Shown here piece by piece: positions 1-8,344 of a DNA stretch of 64,000 bases (position 1 is its first letter; every line of letters begins with the position of its first letter). The DNA is from Palleronia sediminis (GTDB taxonomy: Bacteria; Pseudomonadota; Alphaproteobacteria; Rhodobacterales; Rhodobacteraceae): the NCBI RefSeq assembly GCF_004358695.1, contig NZ_SNAA01000013.1, positions 45,384-109,383 of the forward strand, in the 5' to 3' direction. Made by a program: the position numbers and the translations under genes. The notes under the pieces were generated by a model that ran no database searches, was not told where the DNA came from, and saw only the letters and a list, made by a program, of their open reading frames with translations.

Positions 1-912
1 ACCCGAACCATCGCGCCCGATGCCATCCTGTGTTTCCTGTGCGTGCGCAACGAGGCGCAGCGCCTGCCCTGGTTCCTGCGCCATACCCGCGCGCTGGGCG
101 TGGCGCATTTCCTGGCCGTCGACAATGACAGCACCGACGGCACGGCCGAACTGCTGGCGGGGGCCGATGACGTTTCGCTGTGGCGGACGGGCGCATCCTA
201 CAGGCTGTCGCGTTTCGGGCTGGACTGGCTGACATGGCTGATGATCCGACACGGCCATGGGCATTGGTGCCTGACGCTGGATGCGGACGAATTGCTGGTC
301 TATCCGAACTGGCCCACCCGCCCCCTGCAAGCCCTGACCGAATGGCTCGACGCCTCGGGGCGCGAAATGATGGGCGCGCTGATGCTCGACCTTTATCCGC
401 GCGGCCCGGTGGGCGATGCGCCTTATGCGGCGGGCGACGATCCGACCGATATCCTGCACTGGTTCGACGCCGGGAACCACATGATCCGCCGGCAGGCGCC
501 CATGGGCAATCTCTGGGTGCAGGGCGGGCCGCGCGCGCGGGCCTTTTTCGCAGCCGAACCCAGACGCGCGCCGACGCTGCAAAAGGTGCCGCTGGTGAAA
601 TGGAACCGCCGCTATGTCTATGTGAACTCGACCCACGCGGCGCTGCCGCGGCGGCTCAACGCGATCTATGACGAGACCGGCGGAGAAGAGGTGACGGGGC
701 TCTTGCTGCATACCAAGTTCCTCGATCAGATCGTCGAGAAATCGCAGGAGGAGCTGATGCGCGGCCAGCATTTCGCCAATTCGGCGCTATACACCGAATA
801 TTATCGCCGCATCATCGAGAACCCGACCCTGTGGACGCCCCGCTCCACCCGGTTGCGGGGCTGGCGCCATCTCGAGGCGCTTGGCCTCATGTCGCGGGGC
901 GGGTGGATCTGA
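1..912 (+). CDS. Glycosyltransferase family 2 protein (5' end outside window)
   Basis: The reading frame is open from the first base and in phase with the body of the protein, so the true start lies upstream; the GTG at 43 falls inside the conserved N-terminal strand. The visible protein has the family-2 opening (VRNEAQRLPWFL) and VDNDSTDGT, which resembles the nucleotide-sugar loop, followed by a metal-binding-like LDADELLVYP. It matches its downstream neighbour over its whole length, including the closing motif LGLMSRGGW, so the pair looks like a tandem duplication. It probably transfers a sugar onto a surface glycan from the cytoplasmic side. Donor and acceptor cannot be read from sequence. 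Confidence 0.85.
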   Translation, partial: TRTIAPDAILCFLCVRNEAQRLPWFLRHTRALGVAHFLAVDNDSTDGTAELLAGADDVSLWRTGASYRLSRFGLDWLTWLMIRHGHGHWCLTLDADELLVYPNWPTRPLQALTEWLDASGREMMGALMLDLYPRGPVGDAPYAAGDDPTDILHWFDAGNHMIRRQAPMGNLWVQGGPRARAFFAAEPRRAPTLQKVPLVKWNRRYVYVNSTHAALPRRLNAIYDETGGEEVTGLLLHTKFLDQIVEKSQEELMRGQHFANSALYTEYYRRIIENPTLWTPRSTRLRGWRHLEALGLMSRGGWI

Positions 913-1012
913 TCGTGCGGGACTGTGACGGCGGGGGGCGGTGTGATATGGCGGTCCGGGGAAAGCCCGGCACAAGCACCGGGCACCAAGGCACGAATGC
1001 GGAGGCGGGGCG

Positions 1013-2023
1013 GTGAGCGCGTTCAAGGCAATCCGGCTGGGGCTGCGCCGGCGGCGATGGTATTACCGCGCCATCCGCAAGCGCCGCGACCTGACCCGCG
1101 TCAAGCAGCGTACCCGGAAAATCCGGCCGGGCGATACGCTGGTCATGTCGACGCTGCGCAACGAACGCATCCGCCTGCCGTTCTTCCTGGCCTATTACCG
1201 CGGTATCGGCGTCGATCATTTCCTTTTCGTCGATAACGGCAGCACGGATGGCAGCGCCGAATACCTCGCCGGCCAGCCCGACTGCTCGGTCTGGCGCACC
1301 GAGGCCAGTTACCGGCGGTCGCGGTTCGGGGTCGACTGGCTGAACTGGCTCGGCCGGCGCTATTGCTGTGGCCACTGGGTGCTGTGCGTCGATGTCGACG
1401 AGTTCTTCGTCTATCCGTTCTGCGACACCCGGCCCCTGCGCGCGCTGACCGACTGGCTCGACGCGACCGAGATCCGGTCTTTCGGTGCCATGCTGCTCGA
1501 CATGTATCCCAAGGGCGACCTCGCGCAGGCCGCCTATTCCGAGGGGCAGAACCCGATCGAGATCGCCTCGTGGTTCGACGCGGGCAATTACACGATCTCG
1601 CGCAACTGGGATTACTCGAGCCTGTGGATACAGGGCGGGCCGCGGGCGCGCGTATTTTTTGCCGACCGGCCCAAGCTGGCGCCCGCGCTGAACAAGGTGC
1701 CGCTGGTGAAATGGCGCCGCGGCGTGGTGTTCGCCAGCTCGACCCATATGCTGTTGCCGCGGGGACTGAACCTCGTCTTCGACGATCAGGGCGGCGAAAA
1801 GGCCTGCGGCGTACTGCTCCATGCCAAGTTTCTCGACGTGTTCGCCGGGCGCGCCGACGAAGAGGCCGCCCGCGCCGAGCATTACGGCGAGGGGCGGGAG
1901 TACAAGGCCTATGCCGATCGGATGGCCGAGCGCCCGCAATTCTGGTGCAAGTGGTCCGAGCGCTACATCAACTGGCGGCAGCTCGAGATCCTGGGCCTGA
2001 TGTCCAAGGGCAATTGGGCATGA
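1013..2023 (+). CDS. Glycosyltransferase family 2 protein, tandem paralog
   Basis: This 336-residue protein has an arginine-rich N-terminus (about residues 8-40) and then a family-2 glycosyltransferase core: STLRNERIRLPFF, VDNGSTDGS and the acidic VDVDEFFVYP near residue 130. The GTG start at 1013 is chosen because GGAGG lies at 1001-1005. It shares the upstream protein's motif order and its C-terminal LGLMSKGNW. Its stop overlaps the next start (ATGA at 2020-2023), so it is probably translated together with the GT14-like gene. The role is inferred as assembly of a cell-surface polysaccharide; the sugar is unknown. Confidence 0.85.
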   Translation: MSAFKAIRLGLRRRRWYYRAIRKRRDLTRVKQRTRKIRPGDTLVMSTLRNERIRLPFFLAYYRGIGVDHFLFVDNGSTDGSAEYLAGQPDCSVWRTEASYRRSRFGVDWLNWLGRRYCCGHWVLCVDVDEFFVYPFCDTRPLRALTDWLDATEIRSFGAMLLDMYPKGDLAQAAYSEGQNPIEIASWFDAGNYTISRNWDYSSLWIQGGPRARVFFADRPKLAPALNKVPLVKWRRGVVFASSTHMLLPRGLNLVFDDQGGEKACGVLLHAKFLDVFAGRADEEAARAEHYGEGREYKAYADRMAERPQFWCKWSERYINWRQLEILGLMSKGNWA

Positions 2024-3714
2024 GGGTCGGGTTCCTCATGCTCTGCCATGACGGGCTGGACCGTGCCGCGCAGGTCGCGGGCTACTGGGCCGACCGCGGG
2101 TGCCCCGTGGTCATCCACGTCGACCGCCGCGTAAGCCGCGAGGCCTATGACACGCTGGTCGCCGCGCTCGAGGGGCGGCACAACATCCGCTTTTCCGAGC
2201 GGTTTCGCTGCGAATGGGGGCGGTGGTCGCTGGTCGCCGCGACGCTGGCCGCCGCGCGCGTCATGATCGACGAGTTTCCGACGGCGAGCCATGTCTTTCT
2301 CGCGTCGGGCTCGTGCCTGCCCCTGCGCCATATCTCGCAGCTTCGCGCCTATCTGGCCGAGCGGCCGGGCGTGAACTTCATCGAAAGCGTGACGACCGAG
2401 GACGTGCCCTGGACGAAGGGCGGGCTCGATCACGAACGGTTCGCCCTGCGCTTTCCGTTCTCGTGGAAACGGCAGCGCAAGCTCTTCGATCTGTCGGTTC
2501 GCCTGCAACGGCGCCTCGGCTACCGCCGCCGGATCCCCAAAGGGCTGGTTCCGCATATGGGGTCGCAATGGTGGTGCCTGACCCGCGGGACGCTGCAGGC
2601 CATTCTCGACCATCCCCGCCGGGCCGAGTTCGACCGTTTTTTCAAGGGCGTGTGGATTCCCGACGAAAGCTATTTCCAGAGCCTCGTGCGGCTTTGCACC
2701 GACAGGGTCGAAAGCCGGTCGCTGACACTGGCCAAGTTCGATTACCAGGGCAAGCCGCATATCTTTTACGACGATCACCTCCAGCTTCTCCGACGCTCGG
2801 ATTGCTTTGTCGCGCGCAAGATCTGGCCGCGGGCGGACCGGCTTTATGCCACCTTCCTGTCGGACCGCACCGCCACCGAAAGCCGGGCCGAGCCGAATCC
2901 CGGCAAGATCGACCGCATCTTTTCCAAGGCGATCGAGCGTCGGACCCGCGGGCGCGCGGGGCTTTACATGACCGGGCGCTTTCCGCGGGTGCAGACCGAT
3001 GCCGGGCGGACCTGCGCGCGGTATGTCGTGTTCGAGGGGTTCGGCGACCTGTTCGAGGATTTCCCCGCCTGGGCCGCCCGCACCACAGGGTTGCGCGCGC
3101 ATGGCCATCTGTTCGGCCCCGAACGGGCCGAGTTTGCCGACGGGCAGTCGGTATTCTCGGGCGCCCTCTCCGACAGCGCGACGCTGCGCGACTATAACGC
3201 GGTGGCCTTTCTGACGAACCTGATCTGGAACACGCGCGGCGAACGGCAGAGCTTTCTCTACGGGCCGCGCGACACCGTCGCGGCAGGCGATTTCTTTCCC
3301 TATGACCTGAACGCGGACGTCTTTGCGATCACGGGGGCCTGGGCGATCCCGCTCTACCTGTCCGGTCGGCCGGTGATCGAGATCCGCAAGCAGGCGGCCG
3401 AGCTTCAGCGCATCGAGGGCAAGCATCTCGACCATCTGCGCAGCCGCTGGGCCAAGGCGCGGGTCCATGTCTGGACGCTGGCCGATTTCATCGAATCTCC
3501 GGTCGAGCCGTTGCAGACCATGATCGACGAGATCGGCAACAAGGCGGGCCTGCGCCTGACCGAAGCACCCCGGATGCGCGATCTGACCGGTTTCGGGCAG
3601 TTCCTGCAGGATCTGCGCAACGAGGGGATGCAGCCCTGGCTGGTCGGCGATCTGCGGACCGGCGACAGCGCGCCAGACCGCCCCGCCCGCCCGAAACCCT
3701 ATGCCGTAAGGTAG
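2020..3714 (+). CDS. GT14-type beta-1,6-N-acetylglucosaminyltransferase-like protein (Branch domain plus C-terminal DUF5927-like region)
   Basis: This 564-residue protein starts at the ATG at 2020, which overlaps the upstream stop. The N-terminal half (about 1-270) resembles the core-2/I-branching (GT14) family: MLCHDGLDRAAQ, VIHVDRRV, FLASGSCLPLR, a GSQWWCLTR segment and WIPDESYFQSLV, which carries the acidic pair typical of the catalytic pocket. The C-terminal half (about 290-564) resembles a region attached to GT14 proteins in Rhodobacterales (DUF5927 as I remember it; its function is not known to me). It lies between two family-2 glycosyltransferases and a sulfotransferase, which suggests branching of a glycan that is later sulfated. 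Acceptor and donor are not determined. Confidence 0.8.
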   Translation: MRVGFLMLCHDGLDRAAQVAGYWADRGCPVVIHVDRRVSREAYDTLVAALEGRHNIRFSERFRCEWGRWSLVAATLAAARVMIDEFPTASHVFLASGSCLPLRHISQLRAYLAERPGVNFIESVTTEDVPWTKGGLDHERFALRFPFSWKRQRKLFDLSVRLQRRLGYRRRIPKGLVPHMGSQWWCLTRGTLQAILDHPRRAEFDRFFKGVWIPDESYFQSLVRLCTDRVESRSLTLAKFDYQGKPHIFYDDHLQLLRRSDCFVARKIWPRADRLYATFLSDRTATESRAEPNPGKIDRIFSKAIERRTRGRAGLYMTGRFPRVQTDAGRTCARYVVFEGFGDLFEDFPAWAARTTGLRAHGHLFGPERAEFADGQSVFSGALSDSATLRDYNAVAFLTNLIWNTRGERQSFLYGPRDTVAAGDFFPYDLNADVFAITGAWAIPLYLSGRPVIEIRKQAAELQRIEGKHLDHLRSRWAKARVHVWTLADFIESPVEPLQTMIDEIGNKAGLRLTEAPRMRDLTGFGQFLQDLRNEGMQPWLVGDLRTGDSAPDRPARPKPYAVR

Positions 3715-3718
3715 TCCG

Positions 3719-5128
3719 ATGCCCTTCACGTCCTTTGTCGTCCTGGCCGAAATGCGGACCGGGTCGAACTTTCTCGAGGAGAACCTGAACGCCATTCCGG
3801 GCCTGCGCTGCTGGGGTGAGGCGTTCAACCCGCATTTCATGGGCGGGGCCGGCAAGACCGAGATGCTGGGCATGGACCTCGCCGCGCGCGAGGCCGATCC
3901 CGGCGCGCTGCTGGACCGCATTCGCGACCGCACCGACGGGCTTGCGGGGTTCCGGCTGTTCACCGGCCATGACCCGCGGATATTTGTACGGGTGATGGGG
4001 GATCGCGATTGCGCCAAGATCGTGTTGACGCGCAATCCGCTCGACAGTTTCGTGAGCCTCCAGATCGCGCGGCAGACGAACCAGTGGCGGCTGAGCGACC
4101 TCAAGAACGCGCGCAGCACGCGCATCCATTTCGACATCGACGCCTTTCACGCCCATCTGGCGCGGCTCCAGGCAACGCAGCTCGACATCATGCGGCGCCT
4201 TCAGACGACAGGTCAGACGGCGTTCTACATTGCCTACGAGGATGTGGGCGAGCTTGACGTGATGAACGGGCTGGCCGCGTGGCTGGGCGTTCCCGGCCGG
4301 ATCGAGGCGCTGTCGCGCAAGACCAAGGTGCAGAACCCCGACGGGCTGCGCGACAAGGTCGAGAATTACGACGAGGCGGTCGCGGCCCTGTCGGGGATCG
4401 ACCATTTCGCCCTGAACCGCACCCCGAGCTTCGAGCCGCGCCGCGGCCCCAACGTGCCCAGCTATGTCGGCGCGGCCCGCGCACCGCTGCTGTTCGTGCC
4501 GGTCAAGGGCGGGCCCATGCGCGCGGTCGAGGCATGGCTCGCCGCGCTCGACGGGGTGGGGACCGGGGATCTGCTGCGCGACATGCGCCAGAAAGAGCTG
4601 CGTCAATGGCTGGCCGAGCGGCCCGGACACCGGCGGTTCTCGGTGCTGCGCCACCCGGTCGCGCGAGCGCATGATGCCTTTTGCCGGCATATCCTGCTCG
4701 ACGGCCCCGAGCGTTTCACCGAGATCGCCGACACGCTGCGCACGACCTATGCCGTGCCCCTGCCGCAAAATCCCTTCGCCGCGGAGTACGACGCCGAGGC
4801 CCATCGCGCGGCCTTCATGGGGTTCCTGAAATTCGTCAAGGGCAATCTGGGCGGGCAGACCAGCATTCGCGTCGATCCGGCCTGGGCCACGCAGACGGCT
4901 ATCCTGCAGGGGCTCGCCGATTTCGCGATCCCCGACCTGCTGATCCGCGAGGACGACCTGCCGCGGATGCTGTCGATGCTGGCGGGCGATGCGGGGATCG
5001 CGGCGCCGGTCTATGCGCCCGAGCCCGAGCCGGGGCCGCACCCGCTGGCGGCGATCCGCGACCCCCGGATCGACAGGTTGGTCGCGCAGATCTATGCGCG
5101 CGATTACCTGATGTTCGGGTGGGTCTGA
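3719..5128 (+). CDS. Sulfotransferase (NodH/Stf0-like) with a second, degenerate sulfotransferase-like lobe
   Basis: The protein has 469 residues, about twice a single-domain bacterial sulfotransferase. Residues 1-220 carry the two PAPS-binding elements: a 5'-phosphosulfate loop near the N-terminus (AEMRTGSNFLEENL) and a 3'-phosphate strand (KIVLTRNPLDSFVSLQ). After a PSYVGAARAP linker near residue 250, a second lobe repeats the pattern in weaker form (LLFVPVKGGPMRAVEAWL, later RHPVARAHDAFCRH). The lobe-1 loop looks intact and the lobe-2 loop does not. It probably sulfates the glycan made by the three upstream glycosyltransferases. It starts 4 bases after the GT14 stop and ends 4 bases before ptsN on the other strand. 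Confidence 0.8.
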   Translation: MPFTSFVVLAEMRTGSNFLEENLNAIPGLRCWGEAFNPHFMGGAGKTEMLGMDLAAREADPGALLDRIRDRTDGLAGFRLFTGHDPRIFVRVMGDRDCAKIVLTRNPLDSFVSLQIARQTNQWRLSDLKNARSTRIHFDIDAFHAHLARLQATQLDIMRRLQTTGQTAFYIAYEDVGELDVMNGLAAWLGVPGRIEALSRKTKVQNPDGLRDKVENYDEAVAALSGIDHFALNRTPSFEPRRGPNVPSYVGAARAPLLFVPVKGGPMRAVEAWLAALDGVGTGDLLRDMRQKELRQWLAERPGHRRFSVLRHPVARAHDAFCRHILLDGPERFTEIADTLRTTYAVPLPQNPFAAEYDAEAHRAAFMGFLKFVKGNLGGQTSIRVDPAWATQTAILQGLADFAIPDLLIREDDLPRMLSMLAGDAGIAAPVYAPEPEPGPHPLAAIRDPRIDRLVAQIYARDYLMFGWV

Positions 5129-5132
5129 GCCC

Positions 5133-5597
5133 TCAGGCCGCGTGGGTCGCCGTGGGTTCGGTCAACAGCGCATAGATCGCGTTGACCTCGTCATTGGCGC
5201 GCAGCCGCGCGCACAGGTCGGCGTCGCGCAGGGTCCGCGACACCGAGGCCAGCGCCTTGAGGTGATCGACACCGGCATCGGACGGGGCGAAGAGCCCAAA
5301 GAACAGGTCCACCGGCAAACGGTCCGGGGCGCCGTAATCGAGCGGTTTCACGAGCCGCAGGAACACCCCGTGCACCTTTTCGCACCCGTCGAGCCGCGCA
5401 TGGGGCAGGGCCACGCCGTTGCCGACGCCGGTCGGGCCGAGGTTCTCACGCTCCAGCAGGGCCTCGATGGCCGCCTCGGCGGGCAGACCATACACCTCTT
5501 CACCGATCTCCGCGATCAGGTGGAACAGGCGCTTCTTGCTGCTCGCCGACGGAACGACCCGAATAGCCTCGGACCGCAGGAGGTGAGATAGAATCAT
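5133..5597 (-). CDS. ptsN: PTS IIA-like nitrogen regulatory protein PtsN (EIIA-Ntr)
   Basis: This 154-residue protein is a complete single-domain PTS EIIA of the fructose/mannitol type. The phosphoaccepting histidine sits in GVALPHAR (H66). It receives phosphate from the PTS-Ntr chain and acts as a cytoplasmic regulator of nitrogen, carbon and potassium physiology rather than as a sugar transporter. It follows hpf with 39 bases between them, the usual proteobacterial hpf-ptsN pair, and is probably cotranscribed with it. It converges with the sulfotransferase gene with only 4 bases between stops and no visible terminator. Confidence 0.95.
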   Translation of the reverse strand: MILSHLLRSEAIRVVPSASSKKRLFHLIAEIGEEVYGLPAEAAIEALLERENLGPTGVGNGVALPHARLDGCEKVHGVFLRLVKPLDYGAPDRLPVDLFFGLFAPSDAGVDHLKALASVSRTLRDADLCARLRANDEVNAIYALLTEPTATHAA

Positions 5598-5636
5598 GAA
5601 GAATCCAAGATGTTGTCGCGACCCGACCGGCCGGTT

Positions 5637-6215
5637 TCAGGTCCTATGGTCGGGTTCGATCCAGCCTATATTGCCGTCGTCCCTGCGATAGACGACATTG
5701 ATCCCGTTCGCCTGCTTTTCATTGCGGAACACCAGCACCGGCGCGCCGGCAAGTTCCATCTGCATCACGGCCTCGCCGACCGACAAGGACGGGATCCGCG
5801 CTTCCATTTCAGCGACGATGATCGGCTGGAGGCTTGCGGGCTCTTCCGCTTCAGCATCCTCGTTTGCGGCGAGGATATAGGACGACGCGGCCAGAAGTTC
5901 AACGGGGCGCTCCCGGTCGCGGTGGTGATCCTTCAACCGGCGCTTGTAGCGGCGAAGCTGCTTTTCCATCTTCTGGTTGGTGGCGTCGAAAGCGGCATAG
6001 ATGTCATGCTCTTTCCCCTTCGCCTGCACGGTCAGCCCGGTCGACAGGTGCAGCACCGCCTCGCAGGCATAGGCCGACCCGTCACGCGAAAAGACGACAA
6101 GGGCATCGGTCGGCCGGCCGGGATATTTCTCGACCACGGTCTCGATCTGCGCCTTGACGTGGGTTTGCAGCGCCTCTCCGATGTCGATCTGTTTGCCGCT
6201 GATCTGATAGCGCAT
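5637..6215 (-). CDS. hpf: Ribosome hibernation promoting factor, long form
   Basis: The N-terminal S30AE domain (about residues 1-100; MRYQISGKQIDIGEAL at the start, basic helix YKRRLKDHH near the end) is joined by an acidic linker to a C-terminal domain (about 130-190) with VLVFRNEKQANGINVVYRR. Long HPF binds the 30S decoding region through the first domain and dimerises 70S ribosomes into 100S particles through the second. At 192 residues it has the normal long-form length. A ribosome-binding sequence AGAGGAG precedes the ATG at 6215. It lies upstream of ptsN. The rpoN gene often found between lptB and hpf in other proteobacteria is absent here. Confidence 0.95.
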   Translation of the reverse strand: MRYQISGKQIDIGEALQTHVKAQIETVVEKYPGRPTDALVVFSRDGSAYACEAVLHLSTGLTVQAKGKEHDIYAAFDATNQKMEKQLRRYKRRLKDHHRDRERPVELLAASSYILAANEDAEAEEPASLQPIIVAEMEARIPSLSVGEAVMQMELAGAPVLVFRNEKQANGINVVYRRDDGNIGWIEPDHRT

Positions 6216-6434
6216 GTGACACTCCTCTGGTCAGTCGCCCGAACGCCCGGTCGCGATTGTCGCGCCCGGCGATCCGGCCGAATATCAACACCCCGCGCAA
6301 ACTTGCGTTCCGGCGTCAACGCCATGTTCGTGAACGGTTTTTAACCGCTCGCGCGAGGTGCCGGGGGGAACCTCCCCCAGCCGATTGGGGCCGAACGGGG
6401 GGCCGGTGTCAACTCAAATGGCCACCCGGTGCGG

Positions 6435-7187
6435 TCACTCCAGCCGGAAGCCGCGGCCGAGATAGACGCGTTGCACGTTCTCGTCGGCGACGATTTCGTG
6501 GCTGGTCCCGCTCATCATCACGGTTCCGTCATGCAGGATGAAGGCGCGGTCGACGATGGACAGGGTCTCGCGCACGTTGTGATCGGTGATCAGCACGCCG
6601 ATGCCCCGCCGGGTCAGGCTCAGCACCAGTTCGCGGATGTCGCCCACGGCGATGGGATCGACCCCGGCAAAGGGCTCGTCGAGCAGCAGGTAGCGCGGAT
6701 CGGCGGCGAGGCAGCGCGCGATCTCGACCCGGCGCCGTTCGCCCCCCGACAGCGCGGGTGCGGGGGTGTGCCGCAGATGGCCGATGGAGAACTCGTCGAG
6801 CAGCGTCTCGAGCCGGTCATGGCGCGCCCGGCGGTCGCCCGGCCCCAGTTCGAGAATGGCGAGGATGTTCTCTTCGACGGTGAGGCCGCGAAAGATCGAC
6901 ACCTCCTGCGGGAGATAGCCGATCCCCAGCCGCGCGCGGCGATACATCGGCAGGGTCGTGACCTCGCGCCCGTCGATCGAGACGCGCCCCGCCTCGGGAA
7001 TGACGAGCCCCGCGATGGCGTAGAAACACGTCGTCTTGCCCGATCCGTTCGGACCCAGAAGCGCCACGACCTCGCCGCGATGCAGGTCGAGACTGACATC
7101 GCGGATCACGGGGCGCTTGCGATAGCTCTTGCGCAGGTTCTCGACGACGAGGCCATCGTCGGGCGACCGGGGGGTGGATTGCGCCAT
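6435..7187 (-). CDS. lptB: LPS export ABC transporter ATP-binding protein LptB
   Basis: This 250-residue ATPase has a Walker A at residues 45-52 (GPNGSGKT), the signature LSGGERRR and the Walker B LLLDEPFAGVDP. The following HNVRE histidine switch is typical of LptB. It powers extraction of lipopolysaccharide from the inner membrane as part of LptB2FG with LptC, feeding the LptA bridge. Its ATG shares a base with the lptA stop (TAATG), so it is translationally coupled to lptA. LptF and LptG are not in the window. The 219 bases between this gene and hpf hold small G/C hairpins and presumably the hpf promoter, but no feature I can define firmly. Confidence 0.95.
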   Translation of the reverse strand: MAQSTPRSPDDGLVVENLRKSYRKRPVIRDVSLDLHRGEVVALLGPNGSGKTTCFYAIAGLVIPEAGRVSIDGREVTTLPMYRRARLGIGYLPQEVSIFRGLTVEENILAILELGPGDRRARHDRLETLLDEFSIGHLRHTPAPALSGGERRRVEIARCLAADPRYLLLDEPFAGVDPIAVGDIRELVLSLTRRGIGVLITDHNVRETLSIVDRAFILHDGTVMMSGTSHEIVADENVQRVYLGRGFRLE

Positions 7188-7675
7188 TACTGCCCGGACG
7201 GCTGGAATACCGTGCGGACCCGGCCCTGCATGGTCCCGGTACCCGTGGCAAGGTCGATGCTCAACGCATCGCCCGAGAGGGCCGCCGGCCCTTGTGTCAG
7301 GACGACATCGCCCGTCATCTCGACCGTTCCCGCGTCGATATCGTAGGTGGCCGATTGCGACTCGGCCGCCTCGGCGCCGTTGACCAGCGTCACGCCGCCC
7401 GTCGCCTCGAGCGACCTGATGCGCCCGGCCTCGCCACCCTGGGCATAGTTGACGAGGATCTCGGCCGCTTCGAGCCGCATCTCGCCCTGCGTCACCAGCA
7501 CGTTGCCCGAGAATGTCGCGGTCCCGTCCGCCTGGTTCACCTGCAGCTTGTCCGCGGCCACCTCGACAGGCAGGGAGGTATCCTGCCGCAGCCCCCCGAA
7601 ATCGACCTGCGCGTCTTGCGACAGGGCAGGGGCGGCGGCGAGCGTGGCGAGCGTGGCGAAAAGAGCAAGGCGCAT
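7187..7675 (-). CDS. lptA: LPS transport periplasmic protein LptA
   Basis: A 162-residue protein with a Sec signal peptide at about 1-19 (hydrophobic core, cleavage after PALSQ) and one OstA/LptA beta-jellyroll domain. Repeating short strands include FSGNVLVTQGEMRL and MTGDVVLTQGPAAL. LptA oligomerises in the periplasm and carries lipopolysaccharide from LptC to LptD. It lies between lptC (2 bases upstream) and lptB (1-base overlap), a compact lptCAB unit. The length is slightly below the E. coli protein, which is usual in this order. Confidence 0.92.
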   Translation of the reverse strand: MRLALFATLATLAAAPALSQDAQVDFGGLRQDTSLPVEVAADKLQVNQADGTATFSGNVLVTQGEMRLEAAEILVNYAQGGEAGRIRSLEATGGVTLVNGAEAAESQSATYDIDAGTVEMTGDVVLTQGPAALSGDALSIDLATGTGTMQGRVRTVFQPSGQ

Positions 7676-7677
7676 GG

Positions 7678-8283
7678 TCAGTCGGTTCCTGTGGCCGTCG
7701 GATCGTAAACCAGTTTCACGCCGCCGGTGAAGGTCAGAAGATGATCGTCCCCGACCCGCTCCAGCCGCAGGCCGCCCGCATCGAGCGTTCCGGGCGGGCC
7801 GGTCGCGGCGACGGCTCCGGGGGAAACTAGCGTTCCGGTGGCGATGTCGAGGTCGAGCGCGTCGCTCCGCACCCGGTATCCGGTCGGCGCGCTCAGCCGG
7901 ACGTCGCCCGTGAGGTGCATCGTCTCGGTGCCCTCCTCGAGCCGCCCGGTCGCCGCACTCAGCCCGAAGCGGTCGCCATTGGCGGCCGCCAGCGCGCCGC
8001 TCAGGTCGTCGGCGACCATGCCGGCCTCACCGTCGCGGCGAACGGTATCGGCAAAGATCACGATGGAGTCGCCATCGCCGGTCATCGCAGCATAGGACGG
8101 GTTGCCGACGCGGTTCTCGGCCGCGATGCGGTCGATCTCGACCTGTGTGTAGGGCAGGCGGGTCGAACTGCCCCGCCGGTCGGCGACGAGGAAGAGAAGC
8201 GACAGAATGACCAGCGCGGCCAGCGGCAGGGCGATCTTGAGCCGCCGCACCCATCGGGAATGTCGATTGTCGAAGACGGCCAT
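7678..8283 (-). CDS. lptC: LPS export ABC transporter periplasmic protein LptC
   Basis: The start is placed at the ATG at 8283 (MAVFDNRHSRW); the longer open frame upstream has no conserved content. The protein has about 201 residues: a short cytoplasmic arm, one transmembrane helix at about 16-34 and a periplasmic LptC fold with repeated beta strands (MHLTGDVRLSAPTGYRVRSD). It is anchored in the inner membrane, binds LptB2FG and hands lipopolysaccharide to LptA, encoded 2 bases downstream. The identification rests on fold-like sequence and gene order, because LptC sequences diverge strongly. Confidence 0.88.
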   Translation of the reverse strand: MAVFDNRHSRWVRRLKIALPLAALVILSLLFLVADRRGSSTRLPYTQVEIDRIAAENRVGNPSYAAMTGDGDSIVIFADTVRRDGEAGMVADDLSGALAAANGDRFGLSAATGRLEEGTETMHLTGDVRLSAPTGYRVRSDALDLDIATGTLVSPGAVAATGPPGTLDAGGLRLERVGDDHLLTFTGGVKLVYDPTATGTD

Positions 8284-8344
8284 GGTCGCTCCGGCGCGGT
8301 GCCTGCCCGTCCTGTAGGGCCGTACGCGCGTGATGTGAACGCGA

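Noticed and set aside
887-1939. Minus-strand 350-codon frame opposite the second glycosyltransferase
   Set aside because: The plus strand codes for a complete glycosyltransferase with a ribosome-binding site; the antisense translation has no motif.
1963-5041. Long minus-strand open frames (724 and 517 codons) across the glycosyltransferase and sulfotransferase genes
   Set aside because: Their translations are Arg/Pro/Gly-rich with no domain motifs and lie opposite well-supported plus-strand genes; high G+C suppresses stops in these frames.
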